From: Denticeps clupeoides
Lineage: Eukaryota > Chordata > Actinopteri > Clupeiformes > Denticipitidae
Direction: 5' to 3'
Length of the DNA: 64,000 nt
Assembly: GCF_900700375.1 (NCBI RefSeq)
Contig: NC_041717.1
Span: 5,158,023-5,222,022 of the forward strand
Made by a program: the position numbers and the translations under genes. Positions 1-12,430 of the stretch are shown here, piece after piece. The number at the start of each line of letters is the position of its first letter. Within the stretch, counting starts at the first letter, position 1. Below the pieces are notes generated by a model. It was not told where the DNA came from. It made no database searches and saw only the letters and a list, made by a program, of their open reading frames with translations.

Positions 1-1030
1 AACTGTCATGGACAGCTGTGTATGTCCATATTTGCTATATCTACAGTCACGTGGCAGAGCGGCAGAGTGTTGCCAGATCCACACTAATTATCGAAATGAT
101 ACAAGAAGTTTACTCTCTGTACGATGTACACTCAATCATTCAAAAAATCCCACGATGTTCGATCATTTTACTCCTTCAGTTTATGTTATAAATGTTTTAT
201 CTGGCAGCCCTGGCATACTTGGCTTGTTTATGCGCGGTCATGTCACGTGTCTTTACAGCCAATCAACGCACGATGTAACAAGTGGTGATACGCAAAGTGA
301 ACGATTGTGAGCGGTTTAAGCGCGGTTTTCCGTCTCGGAGTTACAGGAATGAACGCGAGAAAGAGGCCAGTTTTACTGGTTGGTTAAAGCCTGTAGGTAG
401 AGGGGCTGTTCTGCCAAGAGGTGGTTTTTACAAACGTCCCTCAGGTAAAAGTTGCATCATACACTGTAATATGCACAGTTTAAGATGATTTGTTACTGAA
501 GCAGATTTTCTGAGCAACGTCAGAATGGAAATTGCGTATCTACGATAATATTTCTCAAAATACGATCATTTTAAGACGCTGCTAAATAGTGGAACTGCCT
601 TTCGGATCTGGCAACACAGTACGACACACGGCTCTGCTGCACCTCTGCACATCTTGGTTTAAATATCTAAATATTTTTTACATTATGACTATTCAGGTCT
701 TGACAGGTTTGAATGCTTTGATTGATATTACTGTACTGATTTCAGATTTCGCACCCTGTAGATATAGATACATTCCCAGCATGCAATGTTTTCGAGTTAT
801 TTTCACTTTCATTCTCGTGCTTTCGCGATTTTCAGCTCCGTTTTCTTCGTTTAATAAAAGTAAGTTTAATTGAAGCAAATCGCGTTTAAACATATTGGCA
901 GTTCTGCACAGCGTTAAATGTTTAGTTTCAGCTTGAAAGCTGTCTCAGCGTCATAAAATAGACACTGTGCTGCGGCGGTAAAAAAAAAAAAAAAAGATTC
1001 CAAACATTGAAATAGCATTGGTTGTTCTGT
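1..1030. other. Intergenic sequence upstream of erap1
   Basis: No gene is supported here. The open frames are short, lack homology I can recognise, and do not join into exons. A probable splice acceptor (ttttactacag) ends near 1040, just before the untranslated leader of the first coding exon of erap1, so an untranslated erap1 exon and the promoter probably lie in or before this stretch. The opening 200 bases contain gtgttgccagat followed by a ctctgtacgat stretch. A similar arrangement recurs in reverse near 27300-27380, so part of this is likely dispersed repeat. Confidence 0.5.
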
Positions 1031-1085
1031 TTTACTACAGGCAGGAGATTTCATCTTTCCTGGATGATCTGGAGCTGAAGAATAG

Positions 1086-4000
1086 ATGGAGCGGCTCTTT
1101 GTCATTGCGCTGTTGCTGGTTCTCCAGTATGCTTCTTTGATGGCCAGCACGCAGACAGATGGAGGAAACTCTCCTCCAGTGTCCACTAATGGACAGACCT
1201 TTCCATGGAACAGCATGAGACTCCCTAACACCATCCTGCCTCTACACTATGACCTCCTCATCCACCCCAACTTGACCAGACTGGCTTTTAAAGGAGCAGT
1301 GAGCATCAAGTTGTCAGTGCAGCAAGACACCGAAGTCATTGTCATGCACAGTAAAGACCTCCAGATCTCCAAGACCGCACTCCTGAATCCAGATGGCAGT
1401 GTGAACGGGAGCCTTCAGCTGCTGGAGTATCCAGAGTACCAGCTGATTGCCCTCCTGACTGAACACACTGTGCTGAAGTCAGGAAATGTCTACAGTCTTT
1501 ACATGGAATTTGCTGCCAATCTCTCAGAGAGCTTCCATGGTTTCTACAAAAGCACGTATCGTACGAGCAAGGGGGAAGTCAGGTAAGCCAACACTCTGTC
1601 TTATCCATTCTCTCTTGATCACCCAATGATTGGCTGCTCATTGCTGTGATCATGTTTGTCTCTTGTCAGGAATTTGGCGTGTACTCAGTTTGAACCAACC
1701 AGCGCCCGTGCAGCCTTCCCTTGTTTCGATGAACCTGCTTTCAAGTCAAACTTTTCCATTCGGATTCGGAGGGAGGGTCAGCATATTGCTCTTTCTAACA
1801 TGCCCAAGGTACGCCATATATTTAGCACATAACTGACAATAATCTCTAACAAGACTTTTATGTACGACACATTCTCAATTTCTCTGTGCAGCTGAGGACG
1901 CTGAACCTGTCTGATGGCCTGTTTGAGGACCAATTTGATGTCAGCGTTAAAATGAGCACATATTTGGTGGCTTTCATTGTGTCTGACTTTCTGTCTATCA
2001 GCAAAAGCAGCCAGCATGGAGTGAAGGTTAGAACATACACATGGATTCCCACAACCTGTACCACAAATTTGATTTCATACAGGTTCAGGAAACTAACAGT
2101 TTTTCACGATTTCGGCCTTTTCTTCATAAATATAATTTTTATAATTGGAATTGACTTCAACTTACTGTCACTGTTTTGAATAATCATAAACATTTCAGCC
2201 TGGGTAAATCAGTAAGGTTTTGTGCTCGACGAAATTCTTTAAAATTATTACAGAATTTAATGTAGGTGCACTTTTCTTGTTTTGGGACTTGCATCCACTG
2301 CACTGGCTTTTACGCATAAATTCAAAATAAACAATTACCTGGTTAATGTAGAGTTTTATTTCATCCCCTACTTTACATTCAAGAAATACTGAATGTATAT
2401 GTTATATTTATTATTATTAGGTGGAACAGTTGTTCCACTTAAGCAGGTCACTTTCTTTGTCCAAAAACAAAAATCTGGTTTATGAAGTACGCACACCATC
2501 TTAATAGTAATCCGCCACTGCATTTTGATGAGGTGACCAGCCATTCTGCTTTATTGCACATTATTCCCTTAAATTAAGGACAACCATTTCTGTTTTACTG
2601 CTGTTTTTCTGCTGTCTAAAATGTCTTGAGCTTTCTCTCTCACCGGCCTGTTTTTGAACCACAGATTTCCATTTACTCTGTGCCAGAGAAGATTGGACAG
2701 GCCGAGTATGCCCTCAATGTTGCTGCACGACTGCTCGACTTCTATGAAGATTACTTCGACATACCCTACCCTCTTCCCAAACAGGGTAAGGAAAGCAAAC
2801 ATATTATTTTTTACAGAGTACATGTAATATATCTAATATATATTACACTTAAATTTTATATATATTTAACTATGCACAGTCAAAACAGAGTGGTTCAGGA
2901 TGCATTTTACTGCGTGTTGTACTGCTATAATTTTGAATGTGCCAAATTGAATCTTGAGTGTAATATATTAATTTCATCATAGAAAACACACGTGATTTCT
3001 ATATAAACATTTTAGATTAGGTAATTTATGCTATTTGGTGAAATCAACCATATACATGTATAATTTTCTCTTTTAAGACCTTGCTGCTATCCCAGACTTT
3101 CAGTCTGGTGCCATGGAAAACTGGGGGTTAACAACATACAGGGAGACTGCGTTACTCTTTGACCCTGAGAAGTCTTCTGCATCTGATAAGCTGGGCATCA
3201 CAATGATCATTGCCCATGAGCTGGCACACCAGGTTGGGTTTCTACAGATGTATTTACCAAAGAAAGTTGCATATAACAGTATATCTGAATTTACTGTTCC
3301 ATCTATCAGTGGTTTGGTAACTTGGTGACCATGGCGTGGTGGAACGACCTCTGGCTCAACGAGGGCTTTGCCAAATTCATGGAGTTTGTGTCTGTTACTA
3401 TTACCAATCCAGAGCTGCAAGTGGTGAGCCTCTGTATTTCTGCAACACCTTTTATTAGTGACGTTCATTTTTAAAGAGTTGCTTCTATTTTTAAATGTTT
3501 TTGTCATGAACAGGAGGACTATTTCTTAGGAAAGTGTTTTGAGGCCATGGAGGTGGACTCACTGAGCTCTTCCCACCCAGTGTCCACCCCAGTGCAGAAC
3601 CCAGCCCAGATCCAAGAAATGTTTGATGATGTTTCTTATGACAAGGTGCAATCATTACTTCACCTTCAAGTCATTATGAAACTGTTTAATGTTTAATGTA
3701 AAGTGAATGATGTCCATCTCTCTGTTTTAGGGAGCTTGTATTTTAAATATGCTGAGAGATTTCCTGACTCCAGAGGCTTTTAAAATTGGAATTGTTCGCT
3801 ACCTCAAGCGCTACAGTTACCAGAACACAGTCAACAGTCACCTGTGGGAAAGCCTAACTAATGTGAGTCTTTTTTCTATGTAAAAGCATCCCAATTAAAT
3901 AGAATTCTGCTTGAGATACATATATATTAATTCAGATAGATATAAACGTCTGTAAATAAACATTATCTATCTTTGTCACTCTAGATAAATTCACTACTTA

Positions 4001-6628
4001 GTCGCTGTTGGTTATGAAGCTAATATTGTCAGATATTTACAGCATTTGTCAGATACCCTTATCCAGAGCGCCTTATAATCAGTAGTTACAGGACAGTCCC
4101 CCCTGGGGACACTTACCCACTAAACTACTACCACCCTTTATTGACAGATCTGCCAGTCAGATAGTCTGGATGAAGGGAGAATCCAAAACTCTGGAACAGG
4201 GATTTGTTCCAGGAGTGCATCCAGATCTGGAACCTTGGTGAGTTTGATGAATCAGATTATTAGCAATGGCAACTGAAACAATGATTTTTGTCTGTTCTGA
4301 TTATGCTTTGATTAACAGATTGATTAAAAACTACTTATTTTTTTCTTCAGAAATGGCATGCAGAAGATGAACTGGATGTGAAGGCTATAATGGAAACATG
4401 GACTCTTCAAGAAGGTTTTCCACTGGTCACTGTAGAGGTCAGAGGTCGTGAGATCAGACTTAGTCAGGAGCGCTACCTTAAGAGCGACAGTCCATTTCAA
4501 ACGTCAGAGTGAGTGCAGCATTTTTAATTGTTAATTCTGAATAAATGATTAAATGTGTCAGAATTACACCATATGTCTAATGACTGTATATTGTTCATGT
4601 TTACTAGCTGCTGTTATTGGACAACAGGTTTAGGAAGTATTAAATTGGTAATCTGGGGTCATATGCTTTGGTCTCTCCATTGTGCTGAAGGTTCCTTTGG
4701 CAGGTACCACTGACTTACATCACCAGCAACTCCAAAACTGTGCATCGCTTCTTGCTGAAAACAAGAACAGGTGTGAGTTGGTTCATTGACATTGGACTGT
4801 GCTGGTGAGTCATTGTGACATTCGTTTTGGTATAATAATTCATGCTCTTCCAGATGTGTTGTACCTGCCGGAGAAAGTGGAGTGGATCAAGTTTAATGTG
4901 GACATGAGTGGGTACTACATTGTGCACTATGAGGGCTCTGGCTGGGACAACCTAATTAAGCTCCTGCAGCACAGCCACACCCTCCTGAGCAGCAACGACC
5001 GGGCCAGTCTCATCAACAACATCTTCCAGCTGGTCAGGTGGGAGATCTTTAATTTGATGGACATTGCAGAGGAACGGTTGGACAGGCCTAGTAGAGTCCT
5101 CAGTGATTGTCTTCCTTGTTTTCAGTATTGGGAAGGTTCCTCTAGACAAGGCCCTGGACCTGTCCCTCTACCTCTCCAGAGAGACTGAGATAATGCCTGT
5201 CACCCAGGGCTTCAGTGAGCTAGTTCCTCTCTACAAACTCATGGAGAAGAGAGACATGCAGGAACTGGAGAACCAGATGAAGGTAATTTTAAATGTAAAA
5301 TATTTCAAACTTTTCTTTCACCAACATTTGGGCCTGGGCCCCAATAGTGTCATGCAGAAGTAAATTTTTTTGTTGCCCTGGACTTGCCCTGCAGTTTACT
5401 AAGCTATTTATGTATTTCTCCTTGTTAATTCAAGATAGGAAGCAGGAAAATCCCAAACTAGTGGTGTTATCATGAACCTTAATTAAATATTGTTATATAT
5501 AGATTTATATAGGATTTTATTCCAATGTCCTTGCGTGACCATGTTGTGTGGGTCAGGGTTACATTGTGCAGCTGTTCCGGGATCTCATCGACCGTCAGAG
5601 CTGGAGCGATGAAGGCTCTGTGTCTCAAAGAATGCTGCGGAGCTACCTGCTCCTTTTTGCCTGTGTTCGAGGTCACCCACCCTGCATCAGCGCTGCCAGT
5701 GAACTCTTCCAGATGTGGAAGGACTCTGATGGCAACATGAGGTCAGAGTTTGCATCAACAATGACATTGACCTACCAGTCATGCATTTGGTTTAATTTCT
5801 GGATTTGGTTCTACGTCACAGTCTGCCTAATGACGTGAGCTTGGCGGTGTTTGCTGTTGGAGGCCGGACAGCAGAGGGGTGGGACTTCCTGTGGGAGAAA
5901 TACAAACAGACCTTGTTCACATCGCAGAAGAGTCGTATCGAGTCTGCACTCTCCATCACTCCACTCGCTCACAAGCTGAAATGGTGAGCTACTGGCAGCT
6001 GGACTGTGATATTCTTTCTGAATACAGTTCTGTTTCTTCATGTTTTTGGTGCCTGGTATCTTGCAGGTTGATGGAACAGAGTCTAGAAGGAGGGGTCCTG
6101 AAGACACAGGACCTGCCGTATGTTGTTACATCAGTGAGTAGGAATCCTAAGGGTTATAAACACGCCTGGGACTTCCTCCGAGCCAACTGGCCCACCCTGA
6201 TAAAGAAGTTAGTTGCTACAAGATTTCACTTCCAACTTTCATTACACAGAGCTGGTGAAACTGACTTAATCACTGACCTTGGCCCATAGGTTTGATCTGG
6301 GGTCACATTCCATTTCTCACATGGTGATTGGTGTGACGAGTCAGTACTCTACCAGGGAAATGCTGGAGGAGGTCAGTGTACATTCATATGACCTGTAGGT
6401 ACCTCTTGATTTTTGACCTTCACACATTCATATTGCACATATGCTGCATTTTTGGGACAGGTACGAGGGTTCTTTGGTTCTCTGAGTGTGGAGACAGGAT
6501 CAGGGCTGAGATGCATTCAGCAGGCTTATGAGAACATAGAGGAGAACATTCGGTGGATGGACAAGAACCTGCATCTACTACAAGCCTGGCTGGACCGACG
6601 GGTTCCTCAACTCAAAAGTCAGAACTAG
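1086..6628 (+). CDS. erap1: Endoplasmic reticulum aminopeptidase 1 (M1 family), spliced, about 18 coding exons
   Basis: M1-family zinc aminopeptidase of the ER lumen. Known family members trim the N termini of peptides before MHC class I loading. The first coding exon (1086 to about 1582) opens with a hydrophobic signal-like N terminus ([20 protein letters not shown]). The exon from about 3079 carries the GAMEN substrate motif (3107-3121) and the zinc site HELAH (3215-3229). The next exon, from about 3311, continues [20 protein letters not shown] and supplies the third zinc ligand, Glu in NEGF. Later exons encode the C-terminal ERAP domain (IEWIKFNV-like, [21 protein letters not shown]) up to a stop at 6626-6628. 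An AATAAA lies at 7014-7019. Residue agreement with remembered human ERAP1 is much closer than with LNPEP. ERAP1 is favoured over ERAP2 by the C-terminal half, but paralogue assignment needs a tree. The start is the only in-frame Met before the signal peptide. No break was seen in the exons I read. Confidence 0.93.
4035..4137 (-). repeat. SINE family B copy, internally shortened, in an erap1 intron
   Basis: Contains the family tail (agcatttgtcagatacccttatccagagcg), the core acagtccccc, and the start of the tRNA-like head in reverse (actaaactactaccaccc). The middle part seen in other copies is missing. Compare the fuller copies near 23690 and 38598. Confidence 0.7.
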
Positions 6629-8061
6629 CTGTTCCAATTCTAGTATTTTATATAGTCCTCACAACACTGACTAGAAGAATATGTAAATACCCAGATCGAG
6701 AGCTTAGAGCCTGTTTTTACACCTGATCATCTAGTGTTCTCTTAGCAAATTGTTCTCTAAAAGATTGACCTAGAAAATTACTGTTCAAATTCATCTAAAA
6801 TGGAAGGGTGCCATCATACCACCTGCCAGTCGGTTTCCTGGGTACACTTTCTTTCATGTTCCATAAAAACTAAGCGATCACTTTTAATTAATTGATTAAT
6901 TAACTAATTAATTAATTAATTAATGTCTAATTAGATAACTTGATAAAGCACACGATTATAACTGCTTTTACCATCGTGACCTGTGACCTGTGTTTTTGTG
7001 ACCTTCAAGAAGTAATAAAAGCCTGATGGAAGTCATTTCTAGATCATTGTGCTACAAGAAAAAAACATCCATCTCTACTTTCTTAAACATTAAGTGCACA
7101 CAAATAACGGAATGTACCAGTTATGTAAAATAACTGGTAATAAATTTTACTTTTAATCAGAGAATCCTATATTGTACACTTAATGTAGGCAGTTTTGAAT
7201 TTGCAGACATTTACAGTTTTTTTTTTTTTTTTTACAGCTGTAATACTCAGCTACTATACATCAGACCACAGAAATATTTTCAGATGGTTTTTTATCCTGT
7301 CGTGGAGGTACACCTGCCCTGTAATAATTGTAATAATTAGACATCATCATATTTAGAAAAGATAAATGTGGGGTTTGTTCCACGATGCGATCAGCAATTT
7401 TCAGATAGTAGTGTATTGGACAATTGTGATTGGACAAATGTCTAGTGGCACAAACAGGTACATATTTCTTTAAGCTGATGTGAACAACTGAATAAATACT
7501 CTATTAATTGTAAATGCATATAAAATGCAGACAAGCGGTGAAATAATTGATTCTTCAGACTTAGCTTTTCATCAGTGTTCTTGAGCGATGGCTTTTTAGA
7601 GGGCTTTGTTTTTTTAACAGGATCACCTCTGTTAATGACACGTGAATGAGTGAGACATTTCTGTGTGGCATCTGTTCTGTTCCTCAGAAATGCAATAGTC
7701 TCTAGGGAGTGTTTTATGTGACATGCGTTTGCTTTATTGGGATGAGGGGCTCTGCACATTTTGTCAAGAGACAAACATGCAATGTTTTATATGAGTGAAA
7801 AATAAGTGAAATAAATGTAAAAAAAATGTTCCATGGTTTATTTTTTATTATCAAAGGATTTATTTACAAATTTGGTCCATTTCCATTGGACAGTGCCCTG
7901 TATCACCAACAGGGGACACCACCACTCCATAAACTGCCCATGATCAGCAGAACCACTTCAACCTCTATAAGAGTACAGAAGCGGCATGTAGAGTGAAAGG
8001 ACAGTTAATGGTGGAGCAAAACAAAGAAATGTCACAGAGCGAGGAAATGACTTCCCAAACA
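6629..8061. other. Convergent 3' flanks of erap1 and gtf2h2
   Basis: This is untranslated and intergenic sequence between two genes that end toward each other. It holds the erap1 polyadenylation signal (AATAAA, 7014-7019), an (attaatta)n simple repeat around 6883-6925, and a T-run near 7218. The open frame on the minus strand at 7442-7774 has no recognisable content. No further gene is supported. Confidence 0.6.
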
Positions 8062-11000
8062 TCAGGAGGGTCCCTGGCTGTGGATGCAGGAAGGGCAGCA
8101 GTGCAGAGTATCATGGATGAAGAGGTCGCACTCCACACAGAACACACTTTTACACGCAGAGCATGTGAACACCTGTAGAATAATTCAGAATTGACAAGTA
8201 AAAATTAATAAACAATTTTTGTCAGAAGTAAGAAATGAAGACGTCTGCTTACACTTTTGTCTTTAAGTTCTCCTTGACATGCCTGGCAGAACCTATATAA
8301 CAATTTATAAGGTTAAAAATGGAAAACATTAATTCGTGACTATTTTTTCTAGAACTACAAAGTGTGCAAATTTAGGGTTTACCCCTCTCCTGTGTGCTCC
8401 GCCAGTGCGATTTCCTGGAAGGCCTCCAGGGGAAAGAGGTGATGGAAGGATCGGGCCAGGTGAGGGGCGGAGACAAGCGTCAGACCTGGAGGGTAGGGAA
8501 GAGAACCAGTCCTATAAACCGGCAACAGCTTTTTCACACTTGCGCACCTGTAACGGGAAACTCGCACTAAACCAACCTTCTCCCGAACGTCAACAAAGCA
8601 ACTCGATTTTACCCAACACATACGTACCACACACTTTACACTCCACGGGCAGTTCTGTGTACTTGGCCCTGCACTGAGGGCAGTAGTACCCTCCGAGGCT
8701 CAGGTTGAGGTCACCGGTACTGTCCAAATGCCTTGGGGCACACAAACCACAGAAACACCTTATATTAAAGACGCAACACATACAGAATAACGTATATGAA
8801 TGTGGTAAAGGGGATTTATGCACTCACGCCATGCTGAAGGACGGCTGGGCATCCTGGTCTGACACAGAGGCTATGATATGTTGTGGGAAACCTAAGGTTA
8901 ATAAAATAAGAGGAGGAATGCATTAACCACACAAACGTAACAATATAATAATATTAGCTATATAATAACAGTAACAGCAACCATCAGACCCCTGGTGTAA
9001 TATAAAGACACGAGTCAGGTCTGTTTTACTATTTACTATCACCAGTTAAAAACATGCACACGTGCACTGTTGTCACCAATATTTCTATTGCACCCTTTAG
9101 TAGGCACAATTACAGCTTGCAGTTCTAGTGTAAAGCAGCACCCACCCATGCGGATGAGGGAGCACTCCGAGGAGGAATTGGCAGGAGGTGGCTTCACATG
9201 GTGCAGCAGCAGTTCCCGGAAATGGCTCTCATCCAGAATGACGTTGTACGTTCCTGCAAATTCGGTTCAGTGTTAGCTCTTTAACTGAATGTATGCTAAA
9301 GGAGGGAAATGCTCAGAGAGAAATCAAGTAGAATGAACGGGTTAACAGTGAATTATTGGTCAGCACTTGCCTCCAGTTTCGCGTGTGAGTACAGTGCACA
9401 CTCGCACCTCGGCAGACAGTCCAATCACTGACACACGGATTTTCAATGCTTTAAGGGTCTTCAATATAATTGAAAAAGATATACTTTATGAATTATAAAA
9501 AATAATGCACATATGCACCAAACATTACAGAAATTTCTGGATTTGTATATTAACAATTACTAGATATTTAAATAGAAACATTTTATTATGTATAAAAAAT
9601 GGCACCTTCACAAGTTCATATATATTAGCAGGGTCACAAGTCGTTAGGCTGCTGAAGATGATGAGTATCTCCCTGCTGGTGTGCCCAGGCATATGTCTGC
9701 ACAAAAGATGGAAAGTGGTGAGCGCAAGGAGCGGGGAGGAGGAGCAAACTGTCTATAGACATAATACTTGTAAAATGGAAATGTACTTTAGAGTCTGCAT
9801 AGCGAGATTGATGGAGTTATACAGGGAGGGCTCCCCCACACAAGCAGTGTCCACCTCTTTCTTCAGGGCAGTCGTGTGTTTCTTAGGGTTCCCTGAGCAG
9901 AGGGGAACCATGTGATCACTCATACATCCAGGGTCTTACACATTTTTACAAAAGCATTTCAATGACCAATTGTTCTCTGAAATTGCTGTGTAAATGTGGA
10001 CAGAAAAAAAAAACACAATAGGTCAAATTTACCAAAATATTGTTAAACTAAACTTGACAACTGTGAAAAAGTCCCGCAGCCCGAGCCAGAGTAAAATGGA
10101 CCCCATCAGGTTGGACGTAGATCCTCAGCTGTAACTTACATGACTTTTAAAAGGAGACACGCGGCTGCGGAGGTGCTGGAATATGGAACGGACTCACGCA
10201 GGATCATGTGATGCGGTTCACTATGTAAAGCCAGTATAGATACTATACACCTGTGCTGGTTTTAAATGTTGTAGTTGTAAAATGTAGAAAAACTACATAC
10301 TTCATTATACATTCATGTGTCAGACAGATGTCAATCACTTTTCCAGAACTTTGTTTATTTTGTGTTCCAAAACCTTTCAAGGCCCGGAAAATTCTCTTTT
10401 CAAATTCCATGACTTTTTCTAGGTTTATAATGACTGTACATCTACAACCACAGAAAAGACAGACCATGGCTCAGGGCTCACCTGCCAAATCGGTCAGCTT
10501 CTCAGCCCTCTTGTTCTTGGTGGTAATGATCCCTATCTAGAGATGAAGCACAGCAGATGCGATCGCTCAAGATAAATGTCCAAGAACAGGAAATGCATGC
10601 AGAACACCTCAACATGCAAACATACCTGGCTAATTGGATTCTGGTCAAAGTATTCTTCCACAAAATATTCCATTAACTGTAAAATAAACAGAATGGCGTG
10701 TAAGTATATAAGTCACTGGTACATACAGTGTTGGAAAAAATTAAGAACACGGCAACATTTCCACTAATTTCTCAGTTGATGAACTTGTATAACATGCTCC
10801 TTATATTCTTCTATTAGTAACTAATCACATTTGAAACAAAATTCCAATTTTTATTAGCTAGGAAAAAAAAGGTAGCGGGTTCAAATCCTAAACCACCAAG
10901 GTGCAACCTGAAGTCCCCACACACGGCTCCCCGGCGCCTTTCATGGCTGCCCTGCTCACCAAGGGTGATGGTTAAAAGCAGAGGACACATATCTTGTGTG

Positions 11001-11890
11001 TACTGTGTTCTGAGCTTGCTGTTTATCATAAAGAAAAGAAACTTGCACATTCAAATACAATAAAAAAAAAAAAAACAACTAGCTTAAATAAACAAATGAC
11101 ATAACTGAACTATAAGGTTTTAAATTAAAAAAGGTTCAACAGCAAAAAGAGGGTGAAACAAGTCCATAACAGTATTTAAAGCCTTTCTTTTGAAAACTCC
11201 AGAAATAATGGACATTTCCTAAAGCTGTAGCAAGCACGGCTTGTTTCGTAACCTAAAACAAGATCAAAAATCCCACCAGAATGTCACCTTGAGAGTGGCA
11301 GTGAGGCGGTTGGGTTTTAGGTCCTGATCCTCCATAGTCCTTGACGTGTCAATCACTACAAACAAGTGGCGCATCTACAAGACATAACGTACCCTGATTA
11401 CAGTCTGGTTTTGAAAATATGCCGATTTGCTCCCACAAAGCACAAGCATCAGTTACACACTTCACTCACCATCCCAAGACGAACTTGTCCATGACTTTCA
11501 ATCATCCTGGCACATTACAGATGCATGAAAAAATATAAATACATGTAATCTAGGCCTATTGGTAAGGAACAGATTAGCTATTAAGTGGCACGTTTTCTTA
11601 TTAACATAATTTTTTACCTCTTCCTTTTGCTTTGGAAAAGAATGTCCTCCACTGTGGCTTTAAGAGAACCCGACTCATCCTCCTTCAGGACCTCCCTGTG
11701 AAAGCCAGTCAGTTATTCTTCATCGTCATCACAACAACAAATCATTTAAATAGATGTAAAAGCCCTGGCTAATGGGAGATCAGGTTGAGCTGCCGTTTCG
11801 GCCATGCGGGCTGGTGTCAGGTTCGGTTTCTCACCATGTCCGCTCGTATCCTCCTTCCCAGCGCTTCGCTCTCTCTGGTTCTTCGTCCAT
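8062..11890 (-). CDS. gtf2h2: General transcription factor IIH subunit 2 (p44), spliced
   Basis: p44 subunit of TFIIH, which stimulates the XPD helicase in transcription initiation and nucleotide excision repair. The first coding exon (11835-11890) reads [19 protein letters not shown], almost identical to the human start. Following exons give [20 protein letters not shown] (about 11640-11697), the vWA-like domain start [20 protein letters not shown] (about 11290-11380), [11 protein letters not shown] (about 10630), [14 protein letters not shown] (about 9830-9900), [21 protein letters not shown] (about 9640-9700) and [15 protein letters not shown] (about 9370-9465). The zinc-binding part reads [20 protein letters not shown] (8640-8735) and [20 protein letters not shown] (8390-8470). 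The last exon codes the C4-type zinc finger ([18 protein letters not shown]) and stops at 8062-8064. All cysteine pairs expected in the C-terminal zinc fingers are visible, and no break was seen. Confidence 0.95.
10865..10998 (+). repeat. SINE family A copy, 5' truncated, in a gtf2h2 intron
   Basis: Begins in the tRNA-like B box (gggttcaaatcc) and continues through the family body: a cccacacacggctccccgg segment, tggctgccctgctcacc and aaagcagaggacacat. The tRNA-like A box is absent. Confidence 0.75.
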
Positions 11891-11963
11891 CCTTGACTGA
11901 CCCGACTGAGTTCACACGCAACGAGGATATGCATTTACAATTAGGCAAGAGATGTGTCCAACG

Positions 11964-12430
11964 TACAGTACAAACTAAAGGTTTGGACACACCATCTCAT
12001 TCAATGAGTTTTCTTTATTTTCATGACCATTTACACTCACTGAAGGCATCAAAACTATGAATGAAGACATGTGGAGTTGTGTACAGTCATCGGACCTGAA
12101 CACAATGGAGATGGTTTGTGGTGAGCTGGACCACAGAGTGAAGGCAAAGGGGCCAACAAGTCCTAAACACCTCTGGGAACTCCTTCAAGACTGTTGGAAA
12201 ACCATTTCAGGTGACGACCTCTTGAAGCTCATCGAGAGAATGCCAAGAGTGCAAAGCAGTAATGTTTTCACATGTTTTCAATTATTTCACCTTTTCTTGT
12301 TAAGTACATAACATGTGTTCATTCATAGTTTTGATGCCTTCAGTGAGAATCTACCAATGTAAATGGTCAGGAAAATAAAGAAAACACATTGAATGACAAG
12401 GTGTGTCCAAACGTTTGGCCTGTACTGCAT
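11964..12430 (+). mobile_element. Internally deleted Tc1/mariner-type DNA transposon
   Basis: Inverted ends are visible: tacagtacaaactaaaggtt at the left, and the matching tttggcctgtactgcata on the right in reverse. Both ends continue into an inverted (gaatga..ttttctttattttc) stretch. Between them lies only the C-terminal end of a transposase on the plus strand (about 12080-12255). It reads SSDLNTMEM, a worn form of the family SPDLNPIEM motif, then LWELLQDCWKTISGDDLLKL. The DNA-binding domain and first two catalytic acids are gone, so this copy cannot move itself. It sits just upstream of the gtf2h2 start codon, in the 5' flank or first intron. A close relative begins at 63838. Confidence 0.85.

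Noticed and set aside
1-488. Two open frames at the left edge as end of an upstream gene
   Set aside because: No splice sites or family resemblance; part of the sequence resembles dispersed repeat seen again near 27.3 kb.
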